The translations under genes were made by a program, and so were the position numbers. From assembly GCA_027343725.1 (NCBI GenBank), contig DAHWKH010000184.1, positions 1-15,842 on the forward strand: DNA of 15,842 nucleotides, written 5' to 3'. This document shows positions 7,500 to 15,797 of this stretch, one piece after another (position 1 is the stretch's first letter; each line of letters opens with the position of its first letter). A model generated the notes under the pieces. It saw nothing but the letters and a program-made list of their open reading frames with translations. It did no database searches and was not told the origin of the DNA. The stretch comes from Acidiferrobacteraceae bacterium (lineage in GTDB: Bacteria; Pseudomonadota; Gammaproteobacteria; Acidiferrobacterales; Acidiferrobacteraceae).

Positions 7500-7503
<4 letters not shown>
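6928..7503 (-). CDS. yggT: YggT family membrane protein
   Basis: A 191-aa integral membrane protein made of two YGGT repeats. The first reads YIALVLLRFLLQ...NPFSQFLVRATNPPLLPLRRAIP (about 19-60). The second reads LIGAVFVRVLASWISPYNDHPL...LTEPFMRPARRLLP (about 114-155). Each has the Arg-centred helix and the P(L/F)xxPxRRxLP signature. The family is widespread and has been linked to membrane or ion homeostasis and cell shape, without a settled mechanism. ATG 7503 overlaps the proC stop as ATGA, so the proC-yggT pair, conserved in many proteobacteria, is translationally coupled. The upstream extension of the frame lies inside proC and is spurious. Confidence 0.93.
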
Positions 7504-8324
<821 letters not shown>

Positions 8325-8367
8325 GGCGCTCAGTGTAAGGGGTGCCCGGGGCCAGGGAAAGGGCGCC

Positions 8368-8395
8368 TTGTCTCGGCGCCGGGCGCCGTTATACT
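8368..8395 (+). promoter_or_regulatory. Likely sigma-70-type promoter of pilT
   Basis: TTGTCT (8368-8373) and TATACT (8390-8395) are separated by 16 nt, giving a start near 8402 and a leader of about 23 nt before ATG 8425. The -10 region and spacer lie among three copies of the palindrome GGCGCC (8362-8367, 8375-8380, 8382-8387), which could form a hairpin or a protein-binding site. An AGGAG at 8399-8403 is too far from the ATG to be a normal ribosome site. Confidence 0.5.
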
Positions 8396-8424
8396 TCAAG
8401 GAGTCCTTCCCGAGCACCGCGCGC

Positions 8425-9498
8425 ATGGATATCGCAGAACTTTTGGCCTTTTCCTATAAGCAGAACGCCTCCGATTTGCATTTGTCGGCCGGGCTGCCGC
8501 CGCTCATTCGCGTCGATGGGGACGTGAAGCGGATCAATGTAGACCCCTTGGACGACCGGTCGGTCCACAACATGGTCTACGACATCATGAACGACAAGCA
8601 GCAAAAGGAGTACGAGGAGCGTCTGGAATGCGACTTCTCCTTCGAACTCCCGAATCTTGCGCGCTTTCGTGTCAATGCCTACAACCAGAATCGGGGGCCG
8701 GCGGCGGTCTTTCGGACGATTCCCTCGAAGGTCCTGACGCTCGAGCAGCTGCACGCCCCGGCGATCTTCCGCCAGATCTCCGATCAGCCGCGCGGCATCG
8801 TGCTCGTGACCGGGCCCACGGGCTCGGGCAAGTCGACAACCCTTGCGGCGATGATCGACCATATCAATGAAAGCCGCCGCGAACACATTCTCACGATCGA
8901 GGACCCGATCGAGTTCGTGCACACGAGCAAGAACTGCCTCATCAATCAGCGCGAGGTGCATCGCGACACCTTGAGTTTCGAGAACGCGCTGCGTTCGGCC
9001 CTGCGCGAGGACCCGGACGTGATTCTGGTCGGCGAATTGCGCGACCTCGAGACCATCCGCCTGGCGCTCACCGCGGCCGAGACCGGTCACTTGGTCTTTG
9101 GCACCTTGCACACGAGTTCGGCGGCCAAGACCATCGATCGCGTGGTCGACGTCTTCCCGGCGGCCGAGAAGGACATGGTGCGCTCGATGTTGTCCGAGTC
9201 GTTGCGCGCGGTGATTTCGCAGACCCTGATGAAGAAGCTCGGCGGCGGGCGGATCGCCGCGCACGAGATCATGATCGGCACCCCCGCGATCCGCAATCTC
9301 ATCCGCGAAAACAAGATCGCGCAGATGTACTCGGCGATCCAGACGAGCCAGTCGGTGGGCATGCAGACGCTCGACCAATGCCTGCTCGAGATGGTGCGCA
9401 GCCATCAGGTGTCGGCGGAAGAGGCGCGCGGAAAGGCCGCCAACAAGGACGCCTTCAACGCCCCGGGGGCGGCGCCCGCGGCGGCGGTGCGGAGGTAA
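8425..9498 (+). CDS. pilT: Type IV pilus retraction ATPase PilT
   Basis: A hexameric cytoplasmic ATPase that depolymerises type IV pili and so drives twitching and DNA uptake. The 357 residues start with the typical MDIAELLAFS and NASDLHLSAGLPP. They contain Walker A TGPTGSGKST (129-138), the Asp box ILTIEDPIEF (155-164), Walker B DVILVGELRD (198-207), the His box AETGHLVFGTLHT (218-230), and AIRNLIRE (288-295), the C-terminal motif needed for retraction. Length is slightly above the usual 344-347 because of an Ala/Pro-rich end. The start at ATG 8425 fits the family; the longer frame from 7816 is antisense to proC. The stop TAA sits in the ribosome site of pilU, one nt before its GTG. Confidence 0.98.
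   Translation: MDIAELLAFSYKQNASDLHLSAGLPPLIRVDGDVKRINVDPLDDRSVHNMVYDIMNDKQQKEYEERLECDFSFELPNLARFRVNAYNQNRGPAAVFRTIPSKVLTLEQLHAPAIFRQISDQPRGIVLVTGPTGSGKSTTLAAMIDHINESRREHILTIEDPIEFVHTSKNCLINQREVHRDTLSFENALRSALREDPDVILVGELRDLETIRLALTAAETGHLVFGTLHTSSAAKTIDRVVDVFPAAEKDMVRSMLSESLRAVISQTLMKKLGGGRIAAHEIMIGTPAIRNLIRENKIAQMYSAIQTSQSVGMQTLDQCLLEMVRSHQVSAEEARGKAANKDAFNAPGAAPAAAVRR
9491..9495 (+). promoter_or_regulatory. Ribosome binding site that fixes the pilU GTG start
   Basis: GGAGG lies inside the last codons of pilT and ends 4 nt before GTG 9500, with the pilT stop between them. This supports the non-ATG start of pilU and coupling of the two ATPase genes. Confidence 0.75.
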
Positions 9499-9499
9499 C

Positions 9500-10615
9500 G
9501 TGGGCTTCGTCGATCTCTTGCGGCTCATGTCCGAGAGAAACGCCTCGGATCTCTACATCACGGCCGGCATCGCGCCGAGTTTGCGCATCGACGGCAAACT
9601 CACGCCCGTCACCCGTCAGGCCCTGACCGCCGAGCAGGCGCGGCAGTTCGTGTACGGCATCATGAACGAGGACCAGCGCAGCGAGTTCGAACAGACCAAC
9701 GAGTGCAATTTCGCGATCAGCCCGCAGTCGGTCGGCCGGTTCCGCGTCAATGTCTTCCGCCAACAGCAGCGCGTCGGCATGGTGCTGCGCAAGATCGAGA
9801 CGCGCATCCCGCATTTCGAGGAGCTGAATCTGCCCCCGATCCTGAAGGAGATCGCGCTCACGAAACGCGGGCTCGTGATCTTCGTCGGCGCCACGGGCTC
9901 GGGCAAATCGACCTCGCTCGCCGCCATGGTGGGGTACCGCAACGAGTATTCGAACGGCCACATCATCACGATCGAGGACCCGATCGAATACGTGCACGAG
10001 CACAAGAACTGCATCGTGACCCAGCGCGAGGTGGGGGTCGACACCGACTCGTTCGACGCGGCCCTGAAGAACACCCTGCGCCAGGCCCCGGACGTCATTC
10101 TGATCGGCGAGGTGCGCGCCCGCGAGACCATGGACTACGCCATCGCCTTCGCGGAAACCGGGCACCTGTGCTTGACGACCCTGCACGCCAATAACGCCAA
10201 CCAGGCGCTCGATCGCATCATCAACTTCTTCCCCGAGGACCGTCGCGGCCAGCTGCTGATGGATCTCTCCTTGAACCTCAAGGCCGTGATCTCGCAGCGG
10301 CTGATCCCGCGCAAGGACGGCGCCGGGCGCGTGGCGGCGGTCGAGGTGATGATCAATTCCCCCCTGATCGCGGACCTCATCCTGAAAGGCGAGATCCACG
10401 GCATCAAGGAACTCATGGCGAAGTCCGGGGAAGCGGGCATGCAGACGTTCGATCAGGCGCTGTTCGGCCTGTACGATGCCGGCTTGATCGGGTACGATGA
10501 GGCGATGCGCAACGCCGATTCCCAAAACGATCTGCGGTTGCGCATCAAGCTGAACAGCAAAGAAGCCAAAGACGGCGATTTGGGCGACACCCTGCGCAAC
10601 ATCACCTACAAATGA
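9500..10615 (+). CDS. pilU: Type IV pilus retraction ATPase-like PilU
   Basis: A PilT paralogue of 371 residues, the accessory retraction ATPase that works with PilT under load. Visible are NASDLYITAG (14-23), Walker A VGATGSGKSTS (129-139), Asp box IITIEDPIEY (155-164), Walker B DVILIGEVRA (198-207), and His box AETGHLCLTTLHANN (218-232). In place of PilT's AIRNLIRE it has SPLIADLILKGEIHGIKELM, and it ends in a polar tail (344-371) rich in Lys, Asp and Asn; both are PilU-like. It starts at GTG with a perfect ribosome site in the pilT end. The next gene, murI, begins after about 70 nt without an obvious terminator. Confidence 0.95.
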   Translation: MGFVDLLRLMSERNASDLYITAGIAPSLRIDGKLTPVTRQALTAEQARQFVYGIMNEDQRSEFEQTNECNFAISPQSVGRFRVNVFRQQQRVGMVLRKIETRIPHFEELNLPPILKEIALTKRGLVIFVGATGSGKSTSLAAMVGYRNEYSNGHIITIEDPIEYVHEHKNCIVTQREVGVDTDSFDAALKNTLRQAPDVILIGEVRARETMDYAIAFAETGHLCLTTLHANNANQALDRIINFFPEDRRGQLLMDLSLNLKAVISQRLIPRKDGAGRVAAVEVMINSPLIADLILKGEIHGIKELMAKSGEAGMQTFDQALFGLYDAGLIGYDEAMRNADSQNDLRLRIKLNSKEAKDGDLGDTLRNITYK

Positions 10616-10684
10616 CGGATACGGGCGGGCGGAAGGTCGCCTGACACACATCATGATGACGAGTCCTTCCCGGCGCGCTCCGGG

Positions 10685-11515
10685 GTGTCCCTTCATGGCG
10701 CTCCGGTGGCCGTGAACCGCGAACACGCGATCGGCGTGTTCGATTCCGGCATCGGTGGGCTCACGGTCGTGCGCGCCCTGCACGAGGCCTTGCCCGATGA
10801 GCGCATCGTCTACTTCGGCGACACCGCGCGCCTGCCCTACGGCACCAAGTCCGCGACGACGGTCGCGGGCTATGCCGCCCAGATCACCGAGTTTTTGCTG
10901 GCGCGCGACGTCAAAATGCTGGTGGTCGCGTGCAACACCATGGCGGCCGTGGCCCTGCCGGTCGTGACGCGCCTGGCATCGGTGCCCGTGATCGATGTGC
11001 TCGAGGCCGGGGCGCGCGCCGCGGCCGACAGGGCGGGCGCGCGGCGCGTGGCGGTGCTCGCGACCCACACCACTGTGTCCTCGGGCGCCTACGAGCGCGC
11101 GATCCGGGCGCAGCGCGCGGATCTCACGGTGATCTCCCAGGCCTGCCCGTTGTTCGCGCCGCTCGTCGAGGAGGGCTGGGTCGATCACCCGGTGACCGAG
11201 CTTGCGGCCCGCGAGTATCTGCGTCCGGTGCTCGCCGCCGACGTCGATGCCATCGTCCTGGGTTGCACCCATTACCCCTTGCTCTCGCCGTTGCTCGCGC
11301 GGCTCGTCGGCCCGGGGGTTGTGCTCGTGGATTCCGCGCGCACCACCGCCGCGCGCGCGCGCGCGGCGCTCGCGGCCTGTGATCTCCTGCGCGCGCCAGG
11401 TGGGGCGGCGCCCGTGCACCGATATTACGTGACGGATGTGCCGCCGCGTTTTCGGGAGGTCGCCGCCTTGTGTCTTGGGCACCCCCTGCCCGATGTCCAG
11501 CTGGTGCCGTGGTGA
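10685..11515 (+). CDS. murI: Glutamate racemase
   Basis: Converts L-glutamate to D-glutamate for peptidoglycan; cytosolic and cofactor-independent. In the 276-aa frame the substrate motif IGVFDSGIGGLTV is at 16-28, the first catalytic Cys83 in VVACNTMAA, and the second, Cys194, in VLGCTHYPLL; FGDTARLPYG is also present. The start is uncertain: GTG 10685 is the longest, but GTG 10706 or 10712 (giving a protein that begins just before NREHAIGVFD) would be closer to normal length, and none has a strong ribosome site. The stop overlaps the next gene as GTGA. Codons near 11350-11365 form an unbroken CG alternation. Confidence 0.95.
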   Translation: MSLHGAPVAVNREHAIGVFDSGIGGLTVVRALHEALPDERIVYFGDTARLPYGTKSATTVAGYAAQITEFLLARDVKMLVVACNTMAAVALPVVTRLASVPVIDVLEAGARAAADRAGARRVAVLATHTTVSSGAYERAIRAQRADLTVISQACPLFAPLVEEGWVDHPVTELAAREYLRPVLAADVDAIVLGCTHYPLLSPLLARLVGPGVVLVDSARTTAARARAALAACDLLRAPGGAAPVHRYYVTDVPPRFREVAALCLGHPLPDVQLVPW

Positions 11516-12576
11516 GCCGCGCGCCGCTCCTGCGTTCCTTGCAGTGGTGGTGGCCGGGCGCGCCGCCGCTCGCCTCGGCCTGTGTCGTGGTGCTGCGCCC
11601 CGCGCGGCGCATCGAGGCCGACGGCTTCCTTGCGGCCCTGGGGGCGCAGAGGCCGATCGTGCTGCTCTTTCTGGACGAGGGTCCCTACGAGGGGCCCTGG
11701 CCGTTCGTGTCGTGGCCGTCGGTCGGTGTCGCCCGCCTGCTCGCGCGGCTCGCCCCGAGGCGTCTTGTGATGCTGGACGACCATCCCCGGGCGCGGGCGT
11801 TGGCCGCGCGCGCGTCGTGTCCCGTGACCTGGGTGAACGGCGCCGAACCCGCGCTGTTGGCGCTCGGGGAGGTGTTCGTGGCAAGCCCCATGCGCGCCCA
11901 GGCCTTGGGCGGCGGCCTGGTGACCGGCGATCCGTTCGTGACCGTTCCCGCGCCGCCCGCCGCCGACGCCGATCCGGCGTTTTGCGAGCGCTTCCGCCGG
12001 GTGCGTTCAGCGCGGCGCTTCATCGTGTATTTCGCGGGCACGGGCCCCGGCGAAGAGGTGCTCGCCTATCAGACCTTTCTCGCGCTCTCGGCGCGCTCCG
12101 CGGGGCTCTTGGCGCTCGCGCCGCAGGATCCCGCGCGCCATGAAAGCGTCTACCGGGAGTCCATCAAATACCATCTCCTGACCATCCGCCAAAGGCGGCT
12201 TCTGACATCCGAGGTCCCGGCCAACACGCGCGTCTATTACATCGAGGACGCGCACGCCTCGCGGGCCATGGGTGCGTGCGCCGATGCGCTCATCGCGGGC
12301 GGCACCCTGCGCGGCGGGGCCGTCGACTTCGATCTCGCGCTGTCGGCGGGCGTGCCGGTGCTCGTCGGGCCGGTCCGCACAGACCCGCTGGTGGCATCGG
12401 CCGTGCGCGCGCTCGCGGTGAGCGCGTGCGATGACGATCAAGCCCTGGTGACGGCCTTGCAAGGCCTGATCGCGGACCCCGCGGCGCGCAGTGAGCGCGC
12501 GCAGACGCTCAAGGATTGGGTGGCCTTGCAGTCCCGCGCCCGCGCGCAGGTGGTGGAGAGGCTCTCGGACCCTTAA
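11512..12576 (+). CDS. Divergent WaaA (GT30)-like glycosyltransferase-fold protein
   Basis: A 354-aa protein with no confident family name. The C-terminal half resembles the nucleotide-sugar domain of Kdo transferase WaaA. It shows RRFIVYFAGTGPGEEVLAY (strand plus Gly-rich turn, 168-186), APQDPARH (203-210) where WaaA has a PRHPER-like segment, VYYIEDAHAS (241-250), ADALIAGGTL (257-266), then ALSAGVPVLVGPV (276-288). The key GGHN of WaaA is not conserved (here GGAVDFD). In the N-terminal half, VMLDDHP and PVTWVNGAE echo the WaaA ETE...WPN and VNAR region, but the first 80-100 residues, including an evident membrane anchor, are missing. It starts at GTG overlapping the murI stop, so it is probably co-made with MurI. 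A glycosyltransferase or an inactive relative acting in the envelope is an inference. Confidence 0.6.
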   Translation: MSRAPLLRSLQWWWPGAPPLASACVVVLRPARRIEADGFLAALGAQRPIVLLFLDEGPYEGPWPFVSWPSVGVARLLARLAPRRLVMLDDHPRARALAARASCPVTWVNGAEPALLALGEVFVASPMRAQALGGGLVTGDPFVTVPAPPAADADPAFCERFRRVRSARRFIVYFAGTGPGEEVLAYQTFLALSARSAGLLALAPQDPARHESVYRESIKYHLLTIRQRRLLTSEVPANTRVYYIEDAHASRAMGACADALIAGGTLRGGAVDFDLALSAGVPVLVGPVRTDPLVASAVRALAVSACDDDQALVTALQGLIADPAARSERAQTLKDWVALQSRARAQVVERLSDP

Positions 12577-13865
12577 ACGGGCGTTTCACGCGCCCAAGCC
12601 GCGCGATAGGCGATCCGCCCGTCCTTGATGGTGGCGACCACGCGCCCGCGCATCGGGGCGCCGCAGAAGGGGCTGTTGCGGCCCTGTGTCTTCAGGGTGT
12701 CGGGCCCCGGGACCCAGGGGGCGGCGGGATCGAACAGGCAGAGGTCCGCGGGCTGCCCGGGCACCAGACCGCCCGCGAGGAGACGCAAGATCCCGCCCGG
12801 GCCGCTCGTCAGGCCCGCGAGCGCGCGCGCGAGCGGCACGCCCGCCTCCGTCAGCCGCAGGGCCAACGGCAGCAAGGTCTCGAGCCCCGCGATCCCCGGC
12901 TCGGCATCGCTGAACGGCGCCTTCTTGGCGTCGGCCTCGTGCGGCTGATGGTCGGAGCACAGCGCGTCGATCGTCCCCTCGGCGAAGGCCTCGCGCAGGG
13001 CATCGCGGTCGGCGCGGGTCCTGAGCGGCGGGCGCACGCGATACTCGCTGTCGAAGAAGCCGATGTCGTCTTCGCTCAAGTGGAGTTGATGGATCGCGCA
13101 ATCGGCCGTGACCGGCAGGCCGCGGCGCTTGGCGTCGGCGATCAAGGCCGCCCCCGCGGCGGTCGAGAGACCGCAAAAATGCGCGCGGACCCCCGTTTCC
13201 TCGACCAGGATGAGGTCGCGGCTGATGGCGATGGTCTCGGCGCTCGTGGGGACGCCCGGCAATCCCAGGCGGGTCGAGACCAGACCCTCGTGCATCACCC
13301 CGCGCTCGCCAAGCCAGGGGTCCTCGGGCGTCAGGAACACGAGCAGATCGAGACCGGCGGCGTACGCGAGCGCGTGGCGCATGACGCCCGTGTCGGAAAC
13401 CCCCATGCCGGCGTTTCCGACGCCCGCGCAGCCGGCCTCGTGCAGGGCGTGCATGTCGGCGAGATGCGCCCCTTTGAGTCCGCGCGTGAGCGCGCCGATC
13501 GGTAGAACCCGTGCCCCGAGAGCGCCCTCGGCGCGCGCGCGCAGCCACTCGGCGATCGCCGGCGTGTCGATCGGGGGCGTCGTGTCGGGGGGGCAGCAGA
13601 GGGTGGTGATGCCGCCCGCGAGCGCTGCGCGTGTCTCGCTTGCGACCGTCGCCTTGTGTTCGAGCCCCGGCTCGCGCAAGCGCGCGCGCAGGTCGATGAG
13701 CCCCGGACTGACGATAAGACCCGCCGCGTCGAGGGTGACATCGGCGGAAAATCCCCGCGGGATCGGGGATCCGAGGAGCGATCCGTCCTGGATCGCGATC
13801 GGTCGGACCTGATCCTCGTTGTGCGCCGGGTCGATTACCCGGCCCCCTGTGATGACGATGTTCAC
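12573..13865 (-). CDS. pyrC': Pseudo-dihydroorotase (PyrC'), inactive partner of ATCase
   Basis: A 430-aa dihydroorotase-fold protein downstream of pyrB. The metal-binding HxH of active enzymes is replaced by Arg60-Ala-Arg62 in SPGLIDLRARLREPG, and a second His in the HxxH region is Gly232 (AHFCGLST). The Asp of SDHQPH (305) remains. Pseudomonas has the same arrangement: a catalytically dead PyrC' overlapping pyrB and needed as scaffold for the ATCase dodecamer. It is thus probably structural, and a true pyrC should lie elsewhere in the genome. GTG 13865 overlaps the pyrB stop as GTGA. The stop shares TTAA with that of the converging + gene. Confidence 0.88.
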   Translation of the reverse strand: MNIVITGGRVIDPAHNEDQVRPIAIQDGSLLGSPIPRGFSADVTLDAAGLIVSPGLIDLRARLREPGLEHKATVASETRAALAGGITTLCCPPDTTPPIDTPAIAEWLRARAEGALGARVLPIGALTRGLKGAHLADMHALHEAGCAGVGNAGMGVSDTGVMRHALAYAAGLDLLVFLTPEDPWLGERGVMHEGLVSTRLGLPGVPTSAETIAISRDLILVEETGVRAHFCGLSTAAGAALIADAKRRGLPVTADCAIHQLHLSEDDIGFFDSEYRVRPPLRTRADRDALREAFAEGTIDALCSDHQPHEADAKKAPFSDAEPGIAGLETLLPLALRLTEAGVPLARALAGLTSGPGGILRLLAGGLVPGQPADLCLFDPAAPWVPGPDTLKTQGRNSPFCGAPMRGRVVATIKDGRIAYRAAWARETPV

Positions 13866-14836
13866 GCCGGTTTGGTCTCCCCTGGCAAGGCCCCGGCCAG
13901 TCGCGCCAGGATGGCCATGCGCACAGCGATGCCGTTTGTGACCTGCGGCAGGATGACGGATTGCGGTCCGTCGGCGACCTCCGAGGCGATTTCGAGTCCG
14001 CGGTTCATGGGCCCTGGGTGCATGACGATGGCCTCCGGGGACGCCAGCGCCAGGCGCTCGGGCGTCAGCCCGTAGAGGCTGAAATACTCGCTCGCGCTCG
14101 GGATCAAGGCCCCGTTCATGCGCTCGAACTGCAAGCGCAGCACGATGATGACATCGACCCCGGCGAGCCCCTTGGCCATGTCGGTATAGGGGACGACGCC
14201 GAGGCCCTCGGGGACCGGCGGCCACAGGGATCGCGGGCCGATCACGCGCACCTCGCGCGCGCCGAGGGTCGTGAGCGCGTGGATTTGCGAGCGCGCGACG
14301 CGCGAATGGAGGACGTCGCCCACGATCGCGACCGTCAAGGGCGCGAAGGCCCCTTTGTAGCGGCGGATCGTGAACATGTCGAGCAGGCCCTGGGTCGGGT
14401 GCGCATGGCGGCCGTCGCCGGCGTTGACGACGTGGACGTGCGCGGGCACCGAACGCGCGATGAGATCCGCGGCCCCGCTTTGCGGGTGGCGGATGACGAA
14501 CAGATCGGTGTGCATCGCCTCGAGATTGCGGATCGTATCGATGACGCTCTCGCCCTTCTGGGTCGCCGAGACGCCGGTGTTGATGTTGATGACGTCGGCC
14601 GACAGGCGCTTGCCGGCGATCTCGAACGTGGTGCGGGTGCGCGTGCTCGCCTCGAAGAAGAGATTGACGATGTTCTTGCCGCGCAGGAGCGGGACCTTCT
14701 TGATCTCGCGTTCGCCGACGCTTATGAACGATTCGGCCGTGTCGAGGATCTCGATGATGGTGTGCGCCGGCAGGCCTTCGGTGGTGAGGAAGTGGCGGTG
14801 GCGGCCTTGGGCGTCCACCTGAATATCGCCGATCAC
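13862..14836 (-). CDS. pyrB: Aspartate carbamoyltransferase catalytic chain
   Basis: Condenses carbamoyl phosphate with aspartate to N-carbamoyl-aspartate, first committed step of pyrimidine synthesis. The 324 residues show FFEASTRTRTTFE with the carbamoyl-phosphate motif STRT (64-67), QKGES (93-97), HPTQ (146-149), the aspartate-side VLRLQFER (232-239) and MHPGPMNRG (272-280). An N-terminal extension of about 12 residues before RHFLTTEGL resembles the Pseudomonas class A chain that binds PyrC'. There is no pyrI regulatory-chain gene nearby, which agrees with a PyrB-PyrC' enzyme. GTG 14836 overlaps the pyrR stop as GTGA. Confidence 0.97.
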   Translation of the reverse strand: MIGDIQVDAQGRHRHFLTTEGLPAHTIIEILDTAESFISVGEREIKKVPLLRGKNIVNLFFEASTRTRTTFEIAGKRLSADVININTGVSATQKGESVIDTIRNLEAMHTDLFVIRHPQSGAADLIARSVPAHVHVVNAGDGRHAHPTQGLLDMFTIRRYKGAFAPLTVAIVGDVLHSRVARSQIHALTTLGAREVRVIGPRSLWPPVPEGLGVVPYTDMAKGLAGVDVIIVLRLQFERMNGALIPSASEYFSLYGLTPERLALASPEAIVMHPGPMNRGLEIASEVADGPQSVILPQVTNGIAVRMAILARLAGALPGETKPA

Positions 14837-15321
14837 TCCGTTTTCTCCAGGATCTTGACGCCTAGGGGGTTTGGGCCCGTGAGCTTGATGTGCTGATTGG
14901 GCGTCAGGGCGAGGCTTGCGCCCGCCACGTCCGGCTGGAGCGGCAGCTCGCGCCCGTCGCGCACGATCAGGACCGCGAGCGCGACCGAGGCCGGGCGCGC
15001 GAAATCAAAGAGCTCGTTCAAGGCCGCGCGGATGGTGCGTCCGGTGTGCAGGACGTCGTCCACGAGCACCACGTGGCGCCCGTCGAGCGCGACCGGCAGC
15101 TGCGAGGTCTTGACCTTGGGGTGGATGCCGATGCGGCTGAAGTCGTCGCGGTAAAAGGAGATGTCGAGCGTGCCCAGGGGGTCTTCGAGGCCGAGCCTGC
15201 GATGCAGCCGTTCCGCGACCCAGACCCCGCCCGTGTGGATGCCGATCATGACCGGGCGGCGGTCCTGGAGGGCGCGCAGGCCGTCGGCCATGCGCGCGAG
15301 CGCGTCTTCGATATCGATCAC
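14833..15321 (-). CDS. pyrR: PyrR: pyrimidine operon regulator / uracil phosphoribosyltransferase
   Basis: A 162-aa type I phosphoribosyltransferase-fold protein with IGIHTGGVWVAERL (26-39), the LDISFYRDD block (52-60) and the PRPP motif VVLVDDVLHTGRT (84-96). PyrR binds uracil nucleotides and PRPP and, in many bacteria, controls pyr gene expression by attenuation; some also have uracil phosphoribosyltransferase activity. Which role dominates here is unknown. GTG 15321 overlaps the ruvX stop as GTGA; the 112-codon upstream extension is the ruvX shadow. It precedes pyrB directly, with no leader or attenuator room in between, so any attenuation would have to act upstream of ruvX/yqgE or not at all. 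Confidence 0.94.
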   Translation of the reverse strand: MIDIEDALARMADGLRALQDRRPVMIGIHTGGVWVAERLHRRLGLEDPLGTLDISFYRDDFSRIGIHPKVKTSQLPVALDGRHVVLVDDVLHTGRTIRAALNELFDFARPASVALAVLIVRDGRELPLQPDVAGASLALTPNQHIKLTGPNPLGVKILEKTE

Positions 15322-15797
15322 GGCAAGCCCTGCCGCAGGCGGCGGCCGTAAGGATTCCCACGGTGGCGCGCGTCGTCGAAAAACGCCTGCAGGATGGTGG
15401 CGGCGGCGAGTGTGTCGAGCATGGCCTTGCGTCTCGTACGGCGCGCGGGCGTCGAATCCACCTCGGCGCGCGCCGCGACCGTGGTGAGCCGTTCGTCCAC
15501 CCAGTATACCGGCAGACGGTAGCGCCCGTCCAAGCGCCGGCCGAAGCGCAGGCTCTCGTGGGTCATGGGATTGTCGCTGCCGTCCATGTTGCGCGGCACG
15601 CCCACCACGAAGGCGTCCGGCTGCCACTGCCGCACGAGGCTTTCGATCGCGGTCCAATCAGGCCCGCGCGCGCGGTTGACGATCGCGCCGGCGCCCTGCG
15701 CGCGCCCCCCGGGGAGCCGGCCGACGGCGACTCCGATGGAGGTGGTGCCGTAATCAAAGCCGATATAGGTGCGGGGATCCTCAGGCGTGTCCGGCAT
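15318..15797 (-). CDS. ruvX: RuvX/YqgF, putative Holliday junction resolvase-fold nuclease
   Basis: A 159-aa RNase H-fold protein: first acidic strand YIGFDYGTTSIGVA (11-24, Asp15), VVGVPRNMDGSDNPMT (64-79), VDERLTTVAA (100-109, Glu102) and the final Asp128 in MLDTLAAATIL. The family is involved in pre-16S rRNA 5'-end processing in bacteria and was first proposed as a resolvase. ATG 15797 starts inside the yqgE end (17-nt overlap). The order yqgE-ruvX-pyrR-pyrB-pyrC' is conserved in Pseudomonas and relatives. Confidence 0.95.
   Translation of the reverse strand: MPDTPEDPRTYIGFDYGTTSIGVAVGRLPGGRAQGAGAIVNRARGPDWTAIESLVRQWQPDAFVVGVPRNMDGSDNPMTHESLRFGRRLDGRYRLPVYWVDERLTTVAARAEVDSTPARRTRRKAMLDTLAAATILQAFFDDARHRGNPYGRRLRQGLP

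Noticed and set aside
8401..10672. 12-base repeat GAGTCCTTCCCG at 8401-8412 and 10661-10672, upstream of pilT and murI
   Set aside because: A repeated 12-mer is expected several times by chance in a GC-rich 16 kb window, and no matching extension is present.
9455..11884. 809-aa open frame on the minus strand across pilT, pilU and murI
   Set aside because: It is the antisense of three certain genes and is rich in Arg, His, Asp and Gly as expected for a GC-rich shadow.
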